Source: Rhynchonema sp. JSB1_4 (Eukaryota; Nematoda; Chromadorea; Monhysterida; Xyalidae). From it: a stretch of DNA of 64,000 nt. Where the stretch lies: NCBI GenBank assembly GCA_030248065.1, contig JASAMV010000544.1:1-64000 (forward strand), in the 5' to 3' direction. The notes below the pieces were generated by a model that was given only the letters and a program-made list of their open reading frames with translations, was not told the origin of the DNA and searched no databases. Below, piece after piece: positions 10,831 through 22,920 of this stretch. Position 1 is the first letter of the stretch. Every line of letters begins with the position of its first letter. The position numbers and the translations under genes were made by a program.

Positions 10831-13800
10831 ATGTATCGTTCACTGGTGAGAATGGCTGCTGACACATTCCGTTTGGTCGAGCGAGGCGCCGCGAACACGT
10901 TGGACTACAGGGCGTTCTATTGTGAGTTACTGGGGCCCTTTGTTAATTCAATTTTTGTGTTTCAAATTTTATTTGTGAACTCACGCGCAAGGATTTTGAT
11001 CTTTGTGGTTGTGATTGACTCTCTTTCTTTGACTGAACTTTTGAATGAGTCCGTTTGGGTTGGGAATGATTGGATTTTGGAATTCACGCTTCCGCAAGTG
11101 AAACCAGACCTTGATAAGCATTTCACTCCAAATAGTTTCACGGCCTTTTGTGGCCCGATGCCAAATTTGGTGATTGGTTCGGGTGTGTCCTTAAAAAACA
11201 ATAACATTAGTTACGATGAAATTGCATAACCGAACCAATTGACAATCTGGCTGGCCTGCAATTTCAACGAAGACCCTGATTTTCCCTTTGTACATTAGGC
11301 AACAACGATGGTATAATCAGTCCGTGGCACGACATTCCGCTACACGCCGATGCTGCAAACAACGTCTACAACATGGTGTGTGAGGTGCCCAGATGGACGA
11401 ATGCGAAAATGGAGGTTTGCGTTGTTTATTTTTTCGTCAAAGTTGAATCTTTGATCAGGTAAGCTCAACAAATTGAACCATATTATATGATAGATTTTGT
11501 GGTTCTTTGTTGGATAGATCAACTCCTGGTGGTTTACAGGGCTAACAGCTTAGGTCAGTGTCAGTCAAATCATGTTATCGCACGGTCTTGTTTAAATTGT
11601 GTGCGTCGCAAACACTAAAATTTCAACGCTTTTCAAACATTTTCCAGACTGCGTAAACTGTTCATTTATCCGAACCAGTTCTGCTAGCCAACCAGTTCAC
11701 AGTCATAGTAGTAGCAAGTCATTGTAGTGCAATGAACGGAAATCGATGGCTTTTAAAAAAACATCAGAAACGCAAATCCCAAATCAATCATTTTGGAAAT
11801 CAGTTCGATCGAAATAGTGAGCTCAAACCCCAGAGACTAATGGAAAACTATTAGGCCACATGAAATTGTTTGGAGTGCTGATGTAACGATGTCGGTTGTT
11901 TGAGCGCAGCACCACATTGCGAACATGTGAACGGCCGTTGATCGGAATGAGTGAATGTGTGAAGTCGTAAATGTGAATTTGAGCCGAATGACTTTTCGCA
12001 TTGCGTGCATTTGAATGGCAGTCGACCGCCGTGTGTGGTCAGGTGATGTTGCTGCAACATATAGCGCACGTTGAAGGCTTTGTAGCAATCCGTACATTCG
12101 TGCGGCCTGCGATTCGCGTGTGAACAAGTTTTTGATGGTGACGCAGTCCTCCGGGTTGTTTGCATGCCTGGCCGCACTGCGAACAGGCGAATGGTCGTTG
12201 GTCGGCGTGAGTGAGTGAATGCGACTGTTGCTCAAATTTTGATTTGAACGTTTTTGAACACTGATCACATTCGTATGGCTTCATGTCTGAGTGAACCTGT
12301 TTGTGATGCTGGCGCACGCCGCCTACATCCTTGAATGCGAGGCCACACTGAGAGCATTTGAACGGTCGTTGATCATCAGAGTGCAAGTGCATTCGCTGTC
12401 GGTGCGCTTTCAGTCGATCATTCAGCTTGAATGATTTGTCGCATTCGTTACATTTGAATGGGCGGCGATCAGAGTGAATAACTGAATGTTTGCGAAGATT
12501 GCTGGCTGATTTGCACGTCTTCGAACATTGATCGCACGAATATGTGGTTTGAATGTTTTGATGCACGTGCTGTTTGTGTTGAATGAGATTGCCGGTCGTC
12601 ATGCATTCGTGATCGCACTCGGTGCATTTGAATGGTTTGAATCCGGTGTGAACGCGAATGTGCACTTCAAGACGACCTTTTCTCGTGAACGCCGCTGCAC
12701 AGTGAACGCATTTGAATGGCCGGCGATTGGAGTGAATGAGCGAATGCTGCTTCAATCGGTCCTTTGTTAGGAATGACTTCGAACATTCTGAACAATTAAA
12801 GAAGCTGCGTTGTTGAAGTTGAGTGTGCGTGAGCTGGTGGTGCTTCACCTCGCCTGTCGATTTGAAACACACACCGCACGTGGCGCACTCGAATTTTCTG
12901 TTGTCCTCGGTGTGGCTTGAGTTAATGTGCTGTCTTAGATGGCCGCTCGTGGCGTATGTCGAACCGCAGACGGTGCATTTGAACAGGCGTTGATCGGAGT
13001 GAATGAGTGAATGCTGTTTCAGTCGTCCATTGAAAACGAACGACTTCAGGCATTCGGCGCACGTGAAGTTGCACTGTTTGACGTGCATGAGCTGGTGTAT
13101 TCTCACTTCGCCCTTCGATTTGAAACACACGCCGCACGTGGGGCACTCGAATGGTCGGTTACTGTTAGCGGTATGAATTCGGAGCGTATGATGTTTCAGA
13201 TATTGTTTCGTCGTGTAGTTTGAATAACAGATAGCGCATGTGAACGATTTTCGATGCATTGTTGCGCTGGTGGTTCTGCATTGGAACACTCGTCAAGTCA
13301 GGTATAGTTCCAGATGAAAAAAAAACTTTTTTCTTGAAAAGAAATGAAAAAAGGTTTTTCCGGAGGCCAAAATAACGAACCGATATTTTCCCGACACTGA
13401 AAAAATATCGGAAATTTTGCGAAAAATTTTCAATGATTTTCAAAAAGAACTTGGAAAGTCGCGAGCTCAGTTTCTTAGATCAAGCAAATACGCTATTTTT
13501 TGTGTTTTGGTGACTTGTGCTGTACAGCGTGTTTTCTTCATGAAGCAATTTTGGACCACATCTTGCCAAAATGTACGACATTTGAACAGTCGACCAACTT
13601 TTGGCGTGTTGAAAAATGGTGTTTTGCAAGTGTATTTTTTCCGGAAAATTGCAATTATTATAATTGCAACCATACACTCAGGTTGTGTAAAAAAATCCCA
13701 CTGAACAGAATAGCAAAAAACGCCAGCTAACAACAACTGACAGCGACTTCTACATGCGCGCACATCACATAGGTTTGTTGTAGTTCCTGTTCTTGGCACA

Positions 13801-16800
13801 CAAACATCAGAGAACTGACAGGTGCCTGTGCGTATTTTGACCACTGTTCGCTGTCAGTGGAGACAATGCAGCACACACCAGGGCACCACGGCTTGGCAAG
13901 CGACGCTCTGCAACATCTCTTGCGTCTGCGAAGGGTAGTGCACGGCTTTTTGGTGCTTGTGCTCTTTTTGGGCTTATATAAAGGTAGTCAACTCAAGTGG
14001 TCAAATCACTTTGTCAACTCACAGCAGCCCCGAGTGAGTGCGAGAAATAATATTTTGGCATTCGGGGTGAGTTGACGAAGTGATTTGACCACTTGAGTTG
14101 ACCGGTGTAATATAAGCCCTCCTTTCGCGCCTGTTGCTGTTCCGACTCTAGCGCACTGCAGCTATGATGTGCAAATGTCTGCAACTCACCCAGCAACGCA
14201 ACACACGCAAACGACTAAAACAGTCAATGATCATTTGAGAATGTGAATGCGGGAACACAAGAAAAGGAACACAAGAACCAGTATGTTGTTGCAGATTGCG
14301 GTCAAAGAGCCCCTCAACCCGATCAAACAGGACGTGAAGAAGGGCGCCCTTCGCTTTGTGCACAATGTGTTCCCCCACAGGGGCTATATTTGGAATTACG
14401 GCGCGCTTCCACAGGTTCGCTTTATTGTTGTTGTGTTCTGGCTTAACAACAGCAATGCAATTGGCCCGTTTGGAATTGTTCTCAGAGACTTTGGGTGGTG
14501 CGGTATATTTTCACAGTCGGTCTGCCGAAAAGCATCGTCAATGCAGGCAGTGATGTAGTTGGGGTGTATTTGGGTAATACCCCCAACTGCTAGGTAACTT
14601 TTTGCTCCCAAACCCATACCCCTGCCAAAAATGACCATTTTATGCGCCAAAATTGTCAAATTCGCTCAAAAGAATAGGCATTTTGGGGCTTATTTTAGCA
14701 TAATTTCGACCAATTTTTGTATCCCTGTTTTTTGCTTCTGGACCAATAGCTATACTTGCGGGCTGGAAAAAAACCGTTTTTTCGGAAAAAAACCGAAAAA
14801 AAACGTTTTTTTTCCGAGGCTTGGAAAAATACGTTTTTATTTTTCCGGAAATTTTTCCAAGTGGCAACTTTTGGAAAAAAACGGTTTTTTTCCAAAAACT
14901 TTCGAGAAATTTTCCAAGGTCGCGAAATGATGTTGCCAAAACCACTGTAAATCGGTCCTAAACAGTTCAAAATGAGCAGTTTTAATCTCCAAGTGCATTT
15001 TTAGCCTGTTTCAGACCATTGCCCGACAAAATTTCCTCAAAAATAGGCGTTTTTGGACCATGGGTATTCTTAAGTACTGGAAAAATATTTGGAAAAAAAC
15101 GGTTTTTTTTCGGAAAAAAACGGTTTTTTTTCAAAAATATATTTTGCGGAAAAATACGCAAGTATACCACTAGCCCCAAGTCGGGGTACTCGGCTAGCCA
15201 GCTAGCTGTCTTAGGCCGCTCTCTGACAAAAGTAAAAAGCAAAAAGTTTTTCAGCGTGGTCATCATCCACAGCGCACGCCAAACAGCCTCTGAAACATTT
15301 TGTTTGAGCATCACTGTGGTTTAGGCCCGTGGTTAAGGAGTTGCGGTTGTGCTGAACTTTTCGCTTTTCGCGTTTGTCAGAGAGCGGCCTTACGGCGGAC
15401 CCCTCCAGCCAGCTAGCTTTGTTGCTCGGACCAACTACATCACTGCGTACAGGGTAGGGTAGGTAGAACTTCGAAACACCCATTAATTTTATGGTCCAAT
15501 CCAGAATGATATCCATTTTAACCCCCCCCCCCCCACCCCGATTGCAGACGTGGGAGAATCCAACTCACACCGACCCCGACACGAACTCCAACGGTGATAA
15601 TGACCCGATTGATGTGTGCGAAATTGGAGGCAGAGTGGCCGATAGGGGGGAAGTGTTGCAGGTATATTGGGTGGGGATGGGAGAATATTGATACCATGCG
15701 TATAAATATGGGTTTTAGGCGTATGGTATTTGTATTGTTGTTACTTGTAAGTGTGTTTTAGTTTGACGGTACGGCGACAACGTGCTGCGATCTAAATAAA
15801 ATTCGAACTTATTGTAAATCAGATTTTTACAATGCGCGACTTTTTGTGTCATGGTTGCCTTTTGATGATTCTGGGTAGCGGTCGGTGTAAACTTAGTCGA
15901 GTTCCGGGGTGCTGGAAACTGTTTCTTTCGCAGTAGCGTTCAGAGCAGAGTCCACAACTCAAACAGATTTCCTCGATATCAAGAACTCTGGACCTACTAA
16001 ATTGCAAAGCTCACATGGCTGGCCATACAGTATGTATAAGGCCTCTCTCTGACACCAGCGGAGAGCGAAATTTCTCTGGTGCTCTCTGACACCAGCGAAA
16101 TTCCGCGGCCAAATTTCGCTGGTGTCAGAGACCGGCCTAAGCCTAAGCCTTATTAACTGTGACACGTACTGGTCAGAGTTCAAAATTCCGTGATCACACA
16201 CAGGTGAAAGTGTTGGGCACACTTGCCCTGATCGACGAAGGCGAGACTGATTGGAAGATGATCGCGATCGACGTACGCAATCCGCTGGCGGCACAGATGC
16301 AGGACATTGATGACGTCGAGAAACACATGCCTGGACTGTTGAGGGTTGGCCTTGGAAATTCAGGCACACTTGACAGTAGGAATACCTGACGTTGCCGATT
16401 ATTTTGTTATCGTGTGACTCAGTTTGGTCAGGTTGTGGAGGATAGGATGTCAGAAATATGATGATAGACATTCTATAGCTTGTTGTTCGCTATGGGGTAC
16501 TGACGAATAAAATGTACTCCATAACCCACTTGCATTATTTCATTGCATTCTGCAGAATTTCGTTGTTGTTGTGTAATAATGTCTTGACCTTTCTATTTCA
16601 GGCAACGCATGAATGGTTCAGAAACTACAAGATTCCAGCCGGCAAACCGGCCAACGAATTTGCCTTTGGTGGACAGTACAAGGATCGGGTGCGATATTTT
16701 TATGTTTATTTTGCTTCTATGTATTTTGTGAGAAATTTTCTCTTCATTTTTTATGTTTTTTCACTCGATAATATTTTGCTGTCCAGAATTACGCACACAA

Positions 16801-17987
16801 AATAATCGAGCAGACGCACGGGTTCTGGCGCGAGCTGATCGCAAATCCGGACGTGTGCGCTGATATGGCTGTGTGAGTGGATTCTTTTTTTTTTGTTTTT
16901 ACATACGCAGGTGTGTTATGGGCGGCTACGGGGTGAAACATAGTTTTTGTGAAGCCATGTTTCTACATACTATGCTACTATAAATATTTATTTCGGAAAA
17001 TGGAAAACGCTGTCTATGGTTACTTTTTTTTCACTCAATTCCGAGGGCTCCACGACAACCGTTTGTTTACACAATCTGCAGCGAACCATTCTGGAATATT
17101 TTTGAACACTTGTTGTACCGCACAAAAGACGTTTTGATGAACGCGGCCCAAAATGTTTTGCTCGTGGTGCGCATGACCAGCAGTTACAATTTCGGCTGAT
17201 AAACAGGCTGGTAGTCGTACAAAAACACCTGAAATTATGAGAAACAACTTTGTAAGCCGTTCAATTCCACGACAGTTTCCATTTTCTATGCTTTCTTGCT
17301 TCCAGTGAGAACACCACTCTGCCCGCGCCCGATAGCGCGCGAAACATCACGTTCGACGAAGCGCAACGAATTATCGCCGAAACACCACTGCCGGGACCAG
17401 CTGCTAATGTTACGGATTACACCACGCAGGTACGCGTGTGGCTCGATAGGTTTTTGATTGGGTGATAATCAGTGGTGTGGTTGAGGGGAAGGGGGTTACC
17501 CACCAGCCCCCCGGGATCCGGTATCTTGATTTTTTCATCCTGGGGGTATCCGGTATCCTGACTTTTTGTCCAGGGGCATCCTGCCCTAAACTTTTTTCCG
17601 AAAGCCGTGAAAATCGCCCATTTTTACCTCCAAAATGCTCAAAGTCGCTTGCTGTCGCTTGCTGCAAGCACAACCCCAAAAATGACCATTTTTTGAACAA
17701 CCCCCTGGGTATCCGAGATTTTCATTTTAGGGAGCAACTCCCCTGCTATCCGAAAGTGCTGGATTTTGGGTATCCGGTATCCTGACTTTTGATTTTCCAA
17801 CGACACCACTGCATCTCTTCAGGCTGATATGATGCAGTCTACCCCCACTTTATAGTGAACATGCACATGTGTTCGATTTTTGTTTTACGTTTGTGACTGT
17901 ATTAATATACAGTATACAGTTGATTGTTCATTATTTCAGGCCTGGCAATTCGTTGAGGACGGTGATACGTACAAATCGAATTTATGA
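10831..17987 (+). CDS. PPA1: Soluble (family I) inorganic pyrophosphatase, complete 9-exon gene
   Basis: Hydrolyses pyrophosphate to two phosphates with Mg2+ in the cytosol and so pulls biosynthetic reactions forward. Exons: 10831-10921, 11299-11414, 14295-14414, 15548-15661, 16204-16344, 16602-16688, 16787-16872, 17306-17429 and 17940-17987. They sum to 927 nt with fully consistent phases, giving 308 residues, or 301 from the second ATG at 10852, close to the roughly 290 usual for animal enzymes. Visible family landmarks in order: [57 protein letters not shown], the signature [11 protein letters not shown] with its metal-binding aspartates, [43 protein letters not shown] and QTHGFWREL. All catalytic motifs look intact. 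Introns are large and repeat-filled; intron 2 holds an antisense zinc-finger gene. Confidence 0.95.
11851..13259 (-). CDS. C2H2 zinc-finger protein with 16 fingers, one frameshift
   Basis: A single-exon gene nested antisense in pyrophosphatase intron 2. From ATG 13259 the first frame holds 13 C-x2-C..H-x3-5-H fingers with HSDxRPFKC-type linkers (for example [19 protein letters not shown]). That frame then drifts out near 12115-12130 and closes at 12039. The +1 frame from about 12115 continues at once with three more fingers (HECTDC.., FKCTQC.., FTCSQC..) and ends at a TAA at 11851-11853. One base gained or lost near 12120 explains it, either as a real mutation or as a sequence error. The protein is almost all fingers, so nucleic-acid binding is expected; no KRAB, BTB or other effector domain is seen. 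An upstream exon cannot be excluded. Confidence 0.88.
13310..13445. repeat. AACCGATATTTT / AAAATATCG repeat, copy 2
   Basis: Shares AACGAACCGATATTTTCCCG, CACTGAAAAAATATCGG and TTTTCAAAAAG with 5425-5560. It lies just upstream of the nested zinc-finger gene. Confidence 0.5.
13969..14118. mobile_element. 150-bp foldback MITE
   Basis: The left arm GTCAACTCAAGTGGTCAAAT..GTCAACTCAC is mirrored by GTGAGTTGAC..ATTTGACCACTTGAGTTGAC. Outer ends GGGCTTATAT and ATATAAGCCC are also inverted. A solo right end sits at about 22236-22272. It is in pyrophosphatase intron 2. Confidence 0.75.
14750..15160 (-). repeat. AAACCGTTTTTT foldback repeat (family A), copy 2
   Basis: Reverse-complement of the 4140-4520 element: CTATACTTGCGGGC at its left end corresponds to the right end of copy 1, and ACCATGGGTATTCTTAAGTA at its right to the left end. 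It fills part of pyrophosphatase intron 3. Confidence 0.75.
15205..15392. mobile_element. Foldback MITE (family E), copy 1
   Basis: Ends are inverted: GGCCGCTCTCTGACAAA and TTTGTCAGAGAGCGGCC. Inner blocks CACAGCGCACGCCAAACAGC and TGAAACATTTTGTTTGAGCA are shared with the inverted copy at 38328-38518. Confidence 0.8.
16040..16150. repeat. Short palindrome with CTCTGACACCAGCG arms
   Basis: GGCCTCTCTCTGACACCAGC is mirrored by GCTGGTGTCAGAGACCGGCC. It runs into a GCCTAAGCCTAAGCC tract, a degenerate nematode-telomere-like hexamer. It is in pyrophosphatase intron 4. Confidence 0.65.
17469..17812. mobile_element. Foldback element with CAGTGGTGT ends
   Basis: Left end CAGTGGTGTGGTTG and right end CAACGACACCACTG are inverted. 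The interior repeats GGGTATCCGGTATCCTGACT. No target duplication can be read. It is in the last intron of the pyrophosphatase gene. Confidence 0.6.
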
Positions 17988-18354
17988 GCGCCTTCTTCAT
18001 ATTGTGACCCAAAAACTTTCTTGTGCAGAAAAGTTTTTGGACCACCCTGTTCTATGAATAGGCCGCTTTTTACCATCCGTCAATGTGCATTACCTCGGCT
18101 GCTCTCTGTTCAAGACAATTTTTGGTCGCGTTTCTTTTGTGTTCTTCGTCAGCTAGCATGTTTGCATCGATTAGCCAGCTCTGTATATGAATTTGCTTGT
18201 TTTGTCACTTTTGTGCTCAAATAGTTGTTTTCTTGCAGTAAGCTAAGTGAGTGTGATTTTTAGGGCACTTATTCGTCGGGCAGTTAAGTTTAGTGTATGA
18301 CGGTATCAAATTTGGTGTTTGGCCCGGTCAGAATTACTTGGACAAGTATTTATG

Positions 18355-19015
18355 CCACATTGGCCCAAATTCTCGAAAACGCAACCACACCACTTGCGCC
18401 CCCAAAGACATGATGATGACAACTTCCATCTGGCTGACCTCAATTCGTTGCGTGCTAACGCGAACAGCAGCCGTTTTTTAAGGGTGTGTCTAACGTCTCC
18501 TAACCCCATGTTTTTTTGGGTGGAATTGAAAGATGCCCCCGAAAGGACTGAGAAATTCAGACTGAGAAGACGGAAAAGAGCTGCGAAGCGAAACACACAC
18601 AAACCAGCTTCTATGTGTTAAATGAAACATTCATTGTGTCCACAGTCAAGCCAGCGGCCAGAGCGGTGTGTGTTGAGCGTTTACGTGCATTGTATAGGCG
18701 GCTGAACCGCGCTTAAACACGCAATGTTTCAGCAGAAAAACGCCAAACGTGAGTAGCGCCATTCAAAAGCGCCTGGAGTTTTGTGTCCGGAAATTGATTT
18801 AATTCGAAAAGTAACCCTCAAGATTTCGCGATTTAGCGGGCTACAAGACGCGGTTTTTTGCACACGGCGGGCTGTCGAGGTCATCTTTCGATTGCACCTC
18901 ATAAAACATGGGGTTAAGAGACGTTAGACACACCCTTTAACGCACGCATGTGCTGCTGTGCTGGGACGAAAAGGGAATTTAATTTTACGTACCGAGGTAG
19001 AGCGCGTAAGATATA
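18355..19015. repeat. Dispersed repeat (family C), copy 3, split by a family B element
   Basis: The left part (18355-18480) and right part (18937-19015) together restore a family C repeat like the one at 6356-6550. They are separated exactly at the TTTTTTAA|CGCACGC point by the family B element 18481-18936. Confidence 0.85.
18481..18936. mobile_element. TTAA-targeting foldback MITE (family B), nested copy
   Basis: The terminal inverted repeat starts AGGGTGTGTCTAACGTCTC and extends about 150 bp inward on each side (CCCCATG.., GCACACGGCGG.., ATTTCGCGATTTAGCG.., TTCCGGACACAAA). Right flank is TTAA, left flank TTTA/TTA. The pre-insertion sequence is seen in the other family C copies. No transposase frame exists inside, so it is non-autonomous. 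TTAA targeting suggests piggyBac-type mobilisation (inference). Confidence 0.85.
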
Positions 19016-21186
19016 TCAAATACATTGTTGCCCAACCGTTTTCGAGAATTTAGGCCAATCAAGTATAACATTAGTCAACCGCCTGAACGGGGCCGGTAAC
19101 CAAAGAAATCATGCTGCTTCTGATATTCAATACGTTACTTGTTTCGCGTGGTTTCGTTGTGCGTGATTTTGTGACGCTTTTGTGTTTCTGCACGTTGATG
19201 TGTGCAGTTGGTTTTTTTGATCGCTTTGCGTTGTTATCTTGTTATTCTTTCTTTCTTCATTGGATTTCCGGAAATGTGGTTCACTTTTTGGTCGTGTTGT
19301 TTTCGCATCCTGGGTTAAGTGTAAGCGTTTTTGTGGTGTTTGCTTCCGAATGGACGGTCTTTGGACCAATCGAGTGTAATTTTTTGGGTGTTTGGCTCCT
19401 TAAATTTGGTAGTACTCTCCAATTGAAGGTGTTTAAACCAGTAGTGATTTCATATTCAACACCCAAACTGTTGCACTTCAACCAAAGGTTTATTATTTTT
19501 AAAAATGCGTTTAATCGGCCATTATTTTTTTTAATGGACACAAGATAACTGTTGCTAGTATGACTACTTTACAATGTGTGTGGTTCTTGTCATATCATCG
19601 TGAAACATCATAATAATTTACTATACAACCGTGCGAGCAACGAACAATAAAAGGTCGTGTGTCGGAATTTTTGCTTCTGGTGGCGGTTTCTTTCGCTTCC
19701 TTCGCTGTTTTGAGTTTCTTACCTCATGAGAGGCTGACTATTGAGAACTAACGTCACACAGGTATATTGATATCCACATGAAAGGTTTACTTGTGACTTC
19801 CGATTACCACTATTTCACCTCTCATGCACAAGGCTGCCGAAGACCATACACGCAACTTCATGAAAGTAAAAGTAACGCATGTTTTGCGGCGCACCTTACC
19901 CTTCTGTAAAAGAACCGGAAATGTGCCGCCAGTTACATATCGGGTGTATCGGATTCACTACGTAACAGAACAGCGCTGTTGTTGTTTTTTTGGAAATACA
20001 CTCTCCAGTGGTGAGTCTTCGGTTGTGATTTTACTTGTCACCTAAAAATAATGTTGCTGTTGTTTTATGCCAAAGTTATAAATGTATGACGGTAAAGGCA
20101 TGCCTATTATTGTAGTATGGTCCTATTACCGTATGTCGACAAAGCTAGAAAGTATGCCCCCATTGAGCGCTGTTGCATCGTTTGTTATCCTGCCCATCGG
20201 TATACAGTGTTGTCGGGACAACGTTCAGATCTTCAAAAACTTCAAATGAAGTCCGAAGTTTGAATTTCAAATTGCGTTTTCGATCTCATTTTCGTTGCGG
20301 TCTGATTGCCCCCGACAACGGATCGTTGCGGTGACCCGCGTGTTTATTTTTTATTTTGTTTCGTCCCACCCATCGCGCGCGATTTAAATTACAGACCCAC
20401 GTTAAAATGAAAACGAAAGTATGTACATTTTCTTCCACACATGCCAAAAATGCGAAATCCTTTTCCAGAAAAGTCTTGGTTTGTGATGAAAGAAAGAATA
20501 CACTCCAACTGCGCGTTGGCAAGTGCACAAAAGTCAAGTGTGTGGTTTGCGACCGCCGTGGACCTTTATTTCGGATATGCGTCAAAAAAATATTCTGTTC
20601 ACTAAACGTCTGGAATTTCTGTCCTGAAGTCTTAATGTGAAATGTGCAATGTTTTTGGTTTGCTTGTTTTGCATCTTTTACAGACATCAGTGTATCGGTT
20701 ACATCGTCAGTGCGAATGCACCGAAGATGTCCGCGTGCGTGACCACAAAACATATGCAGCTAATCTTTTTAATCATCCTTCCTGTATAATCTTTCGCCTG
20801 AGGGTACGTACGGTAATCAATTATCTTCCGCACATTACTTCAGGGCCATAACCGCATTCCAAAAAAATTAATCTGGTTGCCTGATGGACAGTTTCACTAT
20901 CACAATACATGAACGTGCGCATAAAACCCAGGTCCCGTACGCCGGCATATGTCTGTACTGCAATTTATTGACAGAAAAATGAAGTGCCACAAAAGGCGAG
21001 AGAGCGCATGATCAACGTAGGAATAGAAATTCCGTCACGAAAAAACTTTCTCTTGCATCTTACATTAGAAACATGGTTGTATAATGCGATAACAAGAAAG
21101 ACAATTCGGAGATCCAATATACAGTATAGGTGTACATACATATACATGTACATGTCTCAACATAGTTGCGCGCACGTGAAAGTAAA

Positions 21187-21351
21187 ATGAAGTTCAAAAA
21201 TAATACACAAGATCTGCTGGCGCAATATGGTATACAACCAAAAGTCATTCAAACACTCGCCCGTTTAGTGCGATATTATGCAAAACAGACAAGTACATTA
21301 TACGCAACAACGGATAAAAGTGAAATCCTGCTGTATGAATTAATTGAATGA
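21187..21351 (+). CDS. Small open frame of 54 codons, unknown
   Basis: Starts at an ATG (MKFKNNTQDLLAQYG..) and ends at a TGA at 21349-21351. The composition looks protein-like (amphipathic, no low complexity: LLAQYGIQPKVIQTLARLV), and it is AT-richer than nearby exons. No splice signals are needed. It may be a micro-ORF upstream of the next gene, a decayed exon or chance. I do not recognise it. Confidence 0.3.
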   Translation: MKFKNNTQDLLAQYGIQPKVIQTLARLVRYYAKQTSTLYATTDKSEILLYELIE

Positions 21352-21471
21352 TAGCTTGTTTCGAACCCCTTTAACCCTTGACCCCCTGAAGCCTACACAT
21401 ATATAAAAGTCATAATAGCGTCATATATAATATATATATAATATAATAGCGTCACATATATAAAAGTCATA

Positions 21472-22920
21472 ATGCTAGCGACGGGAACTATGCGTCAACC
21501 GAGCTGCACAATGCATGATAACAATGCTGACTTTGAGCAGAAATTCGAAATGTGGATCAGGGTACGTATTAATACATTTTCTGCTTTATTTAGCTTTTTT
21601 CCGAGATTGGATTGCTCTGATCTCTCACAACTGTGTGAAATTTTGAGCAAGATACTGTACTTTTTTTAGAGCGTCGAGCCGTGTTTTTTTCTCACAGCGC
21701 CATTGGCGTCTTTTTTCGAAAGTTTGGCATGGTTTGAGCAGCAGATTTTGTTTCAAAACTGTCCAACTGAAATATACGAATATGGGATCCTTCAATTATT
21801 TCCCTGAATCTGAAAGCAGCAGTCAGTTCGCGGCCAGATTCGTCTTAAGGTGATCTCGAAAGACAATGTACCTCAATGAAACATCAGTCAGCTTTGTACT
21901 TTTCAGCAAGTGGAGGCGTACCACCAAGATCACCATCAACATAACCAACAGCCATTCACTGCCACTAATCCACAATACAACACCCAACCGCACACCGTGC
22001 ATCACCACAGTGGACACGGGCAAGCTGATGTTTCACAGGTAAAGTCAGAATTATGATACTATATACAGAAGACAAAATGTGCGTGTGTGCACGCGCTCGG
22101 CAGGAAATGTGGATGTGGAATGTCCAACTGAAGACAGCCCTGTGATCAAAGGGAACTTTCTTGAGGCACCCATTTCCTATCATAAAATCCTCTTTTGTGT
22201 CCTAAACTTCGGAATATGGTGAACATTGCTATTTTTTGACCACTTGAGTTGACCACTGCAATATTGGCCCTAATTCGGGGCTATTTTGGTCTTCCAATGT
22301 CGTCGCGGCGAAAAACGCATACGCAACTCGCAATATGGGCACAGCATACATAGGTCACGTCTCCTGTGGCTGGGTTGAAGACCGTGTTGGGTTGTTGGGA
22401 AAAGCTGGTCCGGTTGCCTTGAGCGAGAGAGAAAACGCGAATTTTGCATTTCGCATAGAAGTCACGGGTTTGATTTGGCCTAAGCGTAGGCCTAAGCCTA
22501 AGCCTGAGAAGATGGGAAGTCAATTTTGAAACTGGACTATAGCTTTCCGAAAATGCGTCGAGCGACACGATTTTGAGCTGTCGACCAAACACAGGGCCCA
22601 TTTGGCAACGATAATGCAAAAAAGTGCCACTATTTTTCCAGATGTGGTACCACCCAGCGGGCGAGCATAATTTGGGGCACTCCATGCCTGACCACAGTGG
22701 TCATCACATGTACGCCGCAATGCACAATGGTGAATCGGGTTATCCAGGTCGGCCATCTGCCTCTTCTGATTGTGTTTGCGAATTTTCTTACTCCAAGGCC
22801 AAGCGTATTGTATGTATACAAGGAACAACAGAGGACTCGGCTCAGTTTTCCACCAGCGGACTAGCTGCCCTACGTATTCCCAGTTTAAGTCTAAGTCTAA
22901 GTTTAAGCCGAAACCATTAG
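21472..22920 (+). CDS. His/Gln-rich protein, three exons, unknown function
   Basis: Exons 21472-21561 (ATG, ..FEQKFEMWIR), 21907-22038 (..YHQDHHQHNQQPF..) and 22642 onward (MWYHPAGEHNLGHSMPDHSG..) join in phase 0 with good signals: AGG|GTACGT, TTTTCAG|CAA, CAG|GTAAAG and TTTTTCCAG|ATG. The middle exon has no ATG. The last exon either reads through to the TAG at 22918-22920 (ending in a low-complexity SLSLSLS tail) or splices near 22735. His, Gln and Asn make up much of the middle, typical of flexible regions in transcription factors, but no DNA-binding domain is visible. It lies 2.6 kb upstream of the Pax start on the same strand. Confidence 0.5.

Larger units (their letters stand above)
18000..21460. 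other. Gene-poor interval with repeats only
   Basis: Apart from the nested family C/B repeats (18355-19015) and the small open frame at 21187, I find no exon with matching splice signals or family resemblance. The long frame at 19111-19548 is a Phe/Val/Leu-rich T-biased stretch without conserved features. Confidence 0.5.

Noticed and set aside
14640..14970. Phe/Lys-rich frames on both strands
   Set aside because: They come from AAAACCGTTTTTT foldback repeats and have no splice or domain support.
19111..19548. 145-codon plus-strand frame
   Set aside because: Hydrophobic T-rich composition, no flanking splice signals and no family resemblance.
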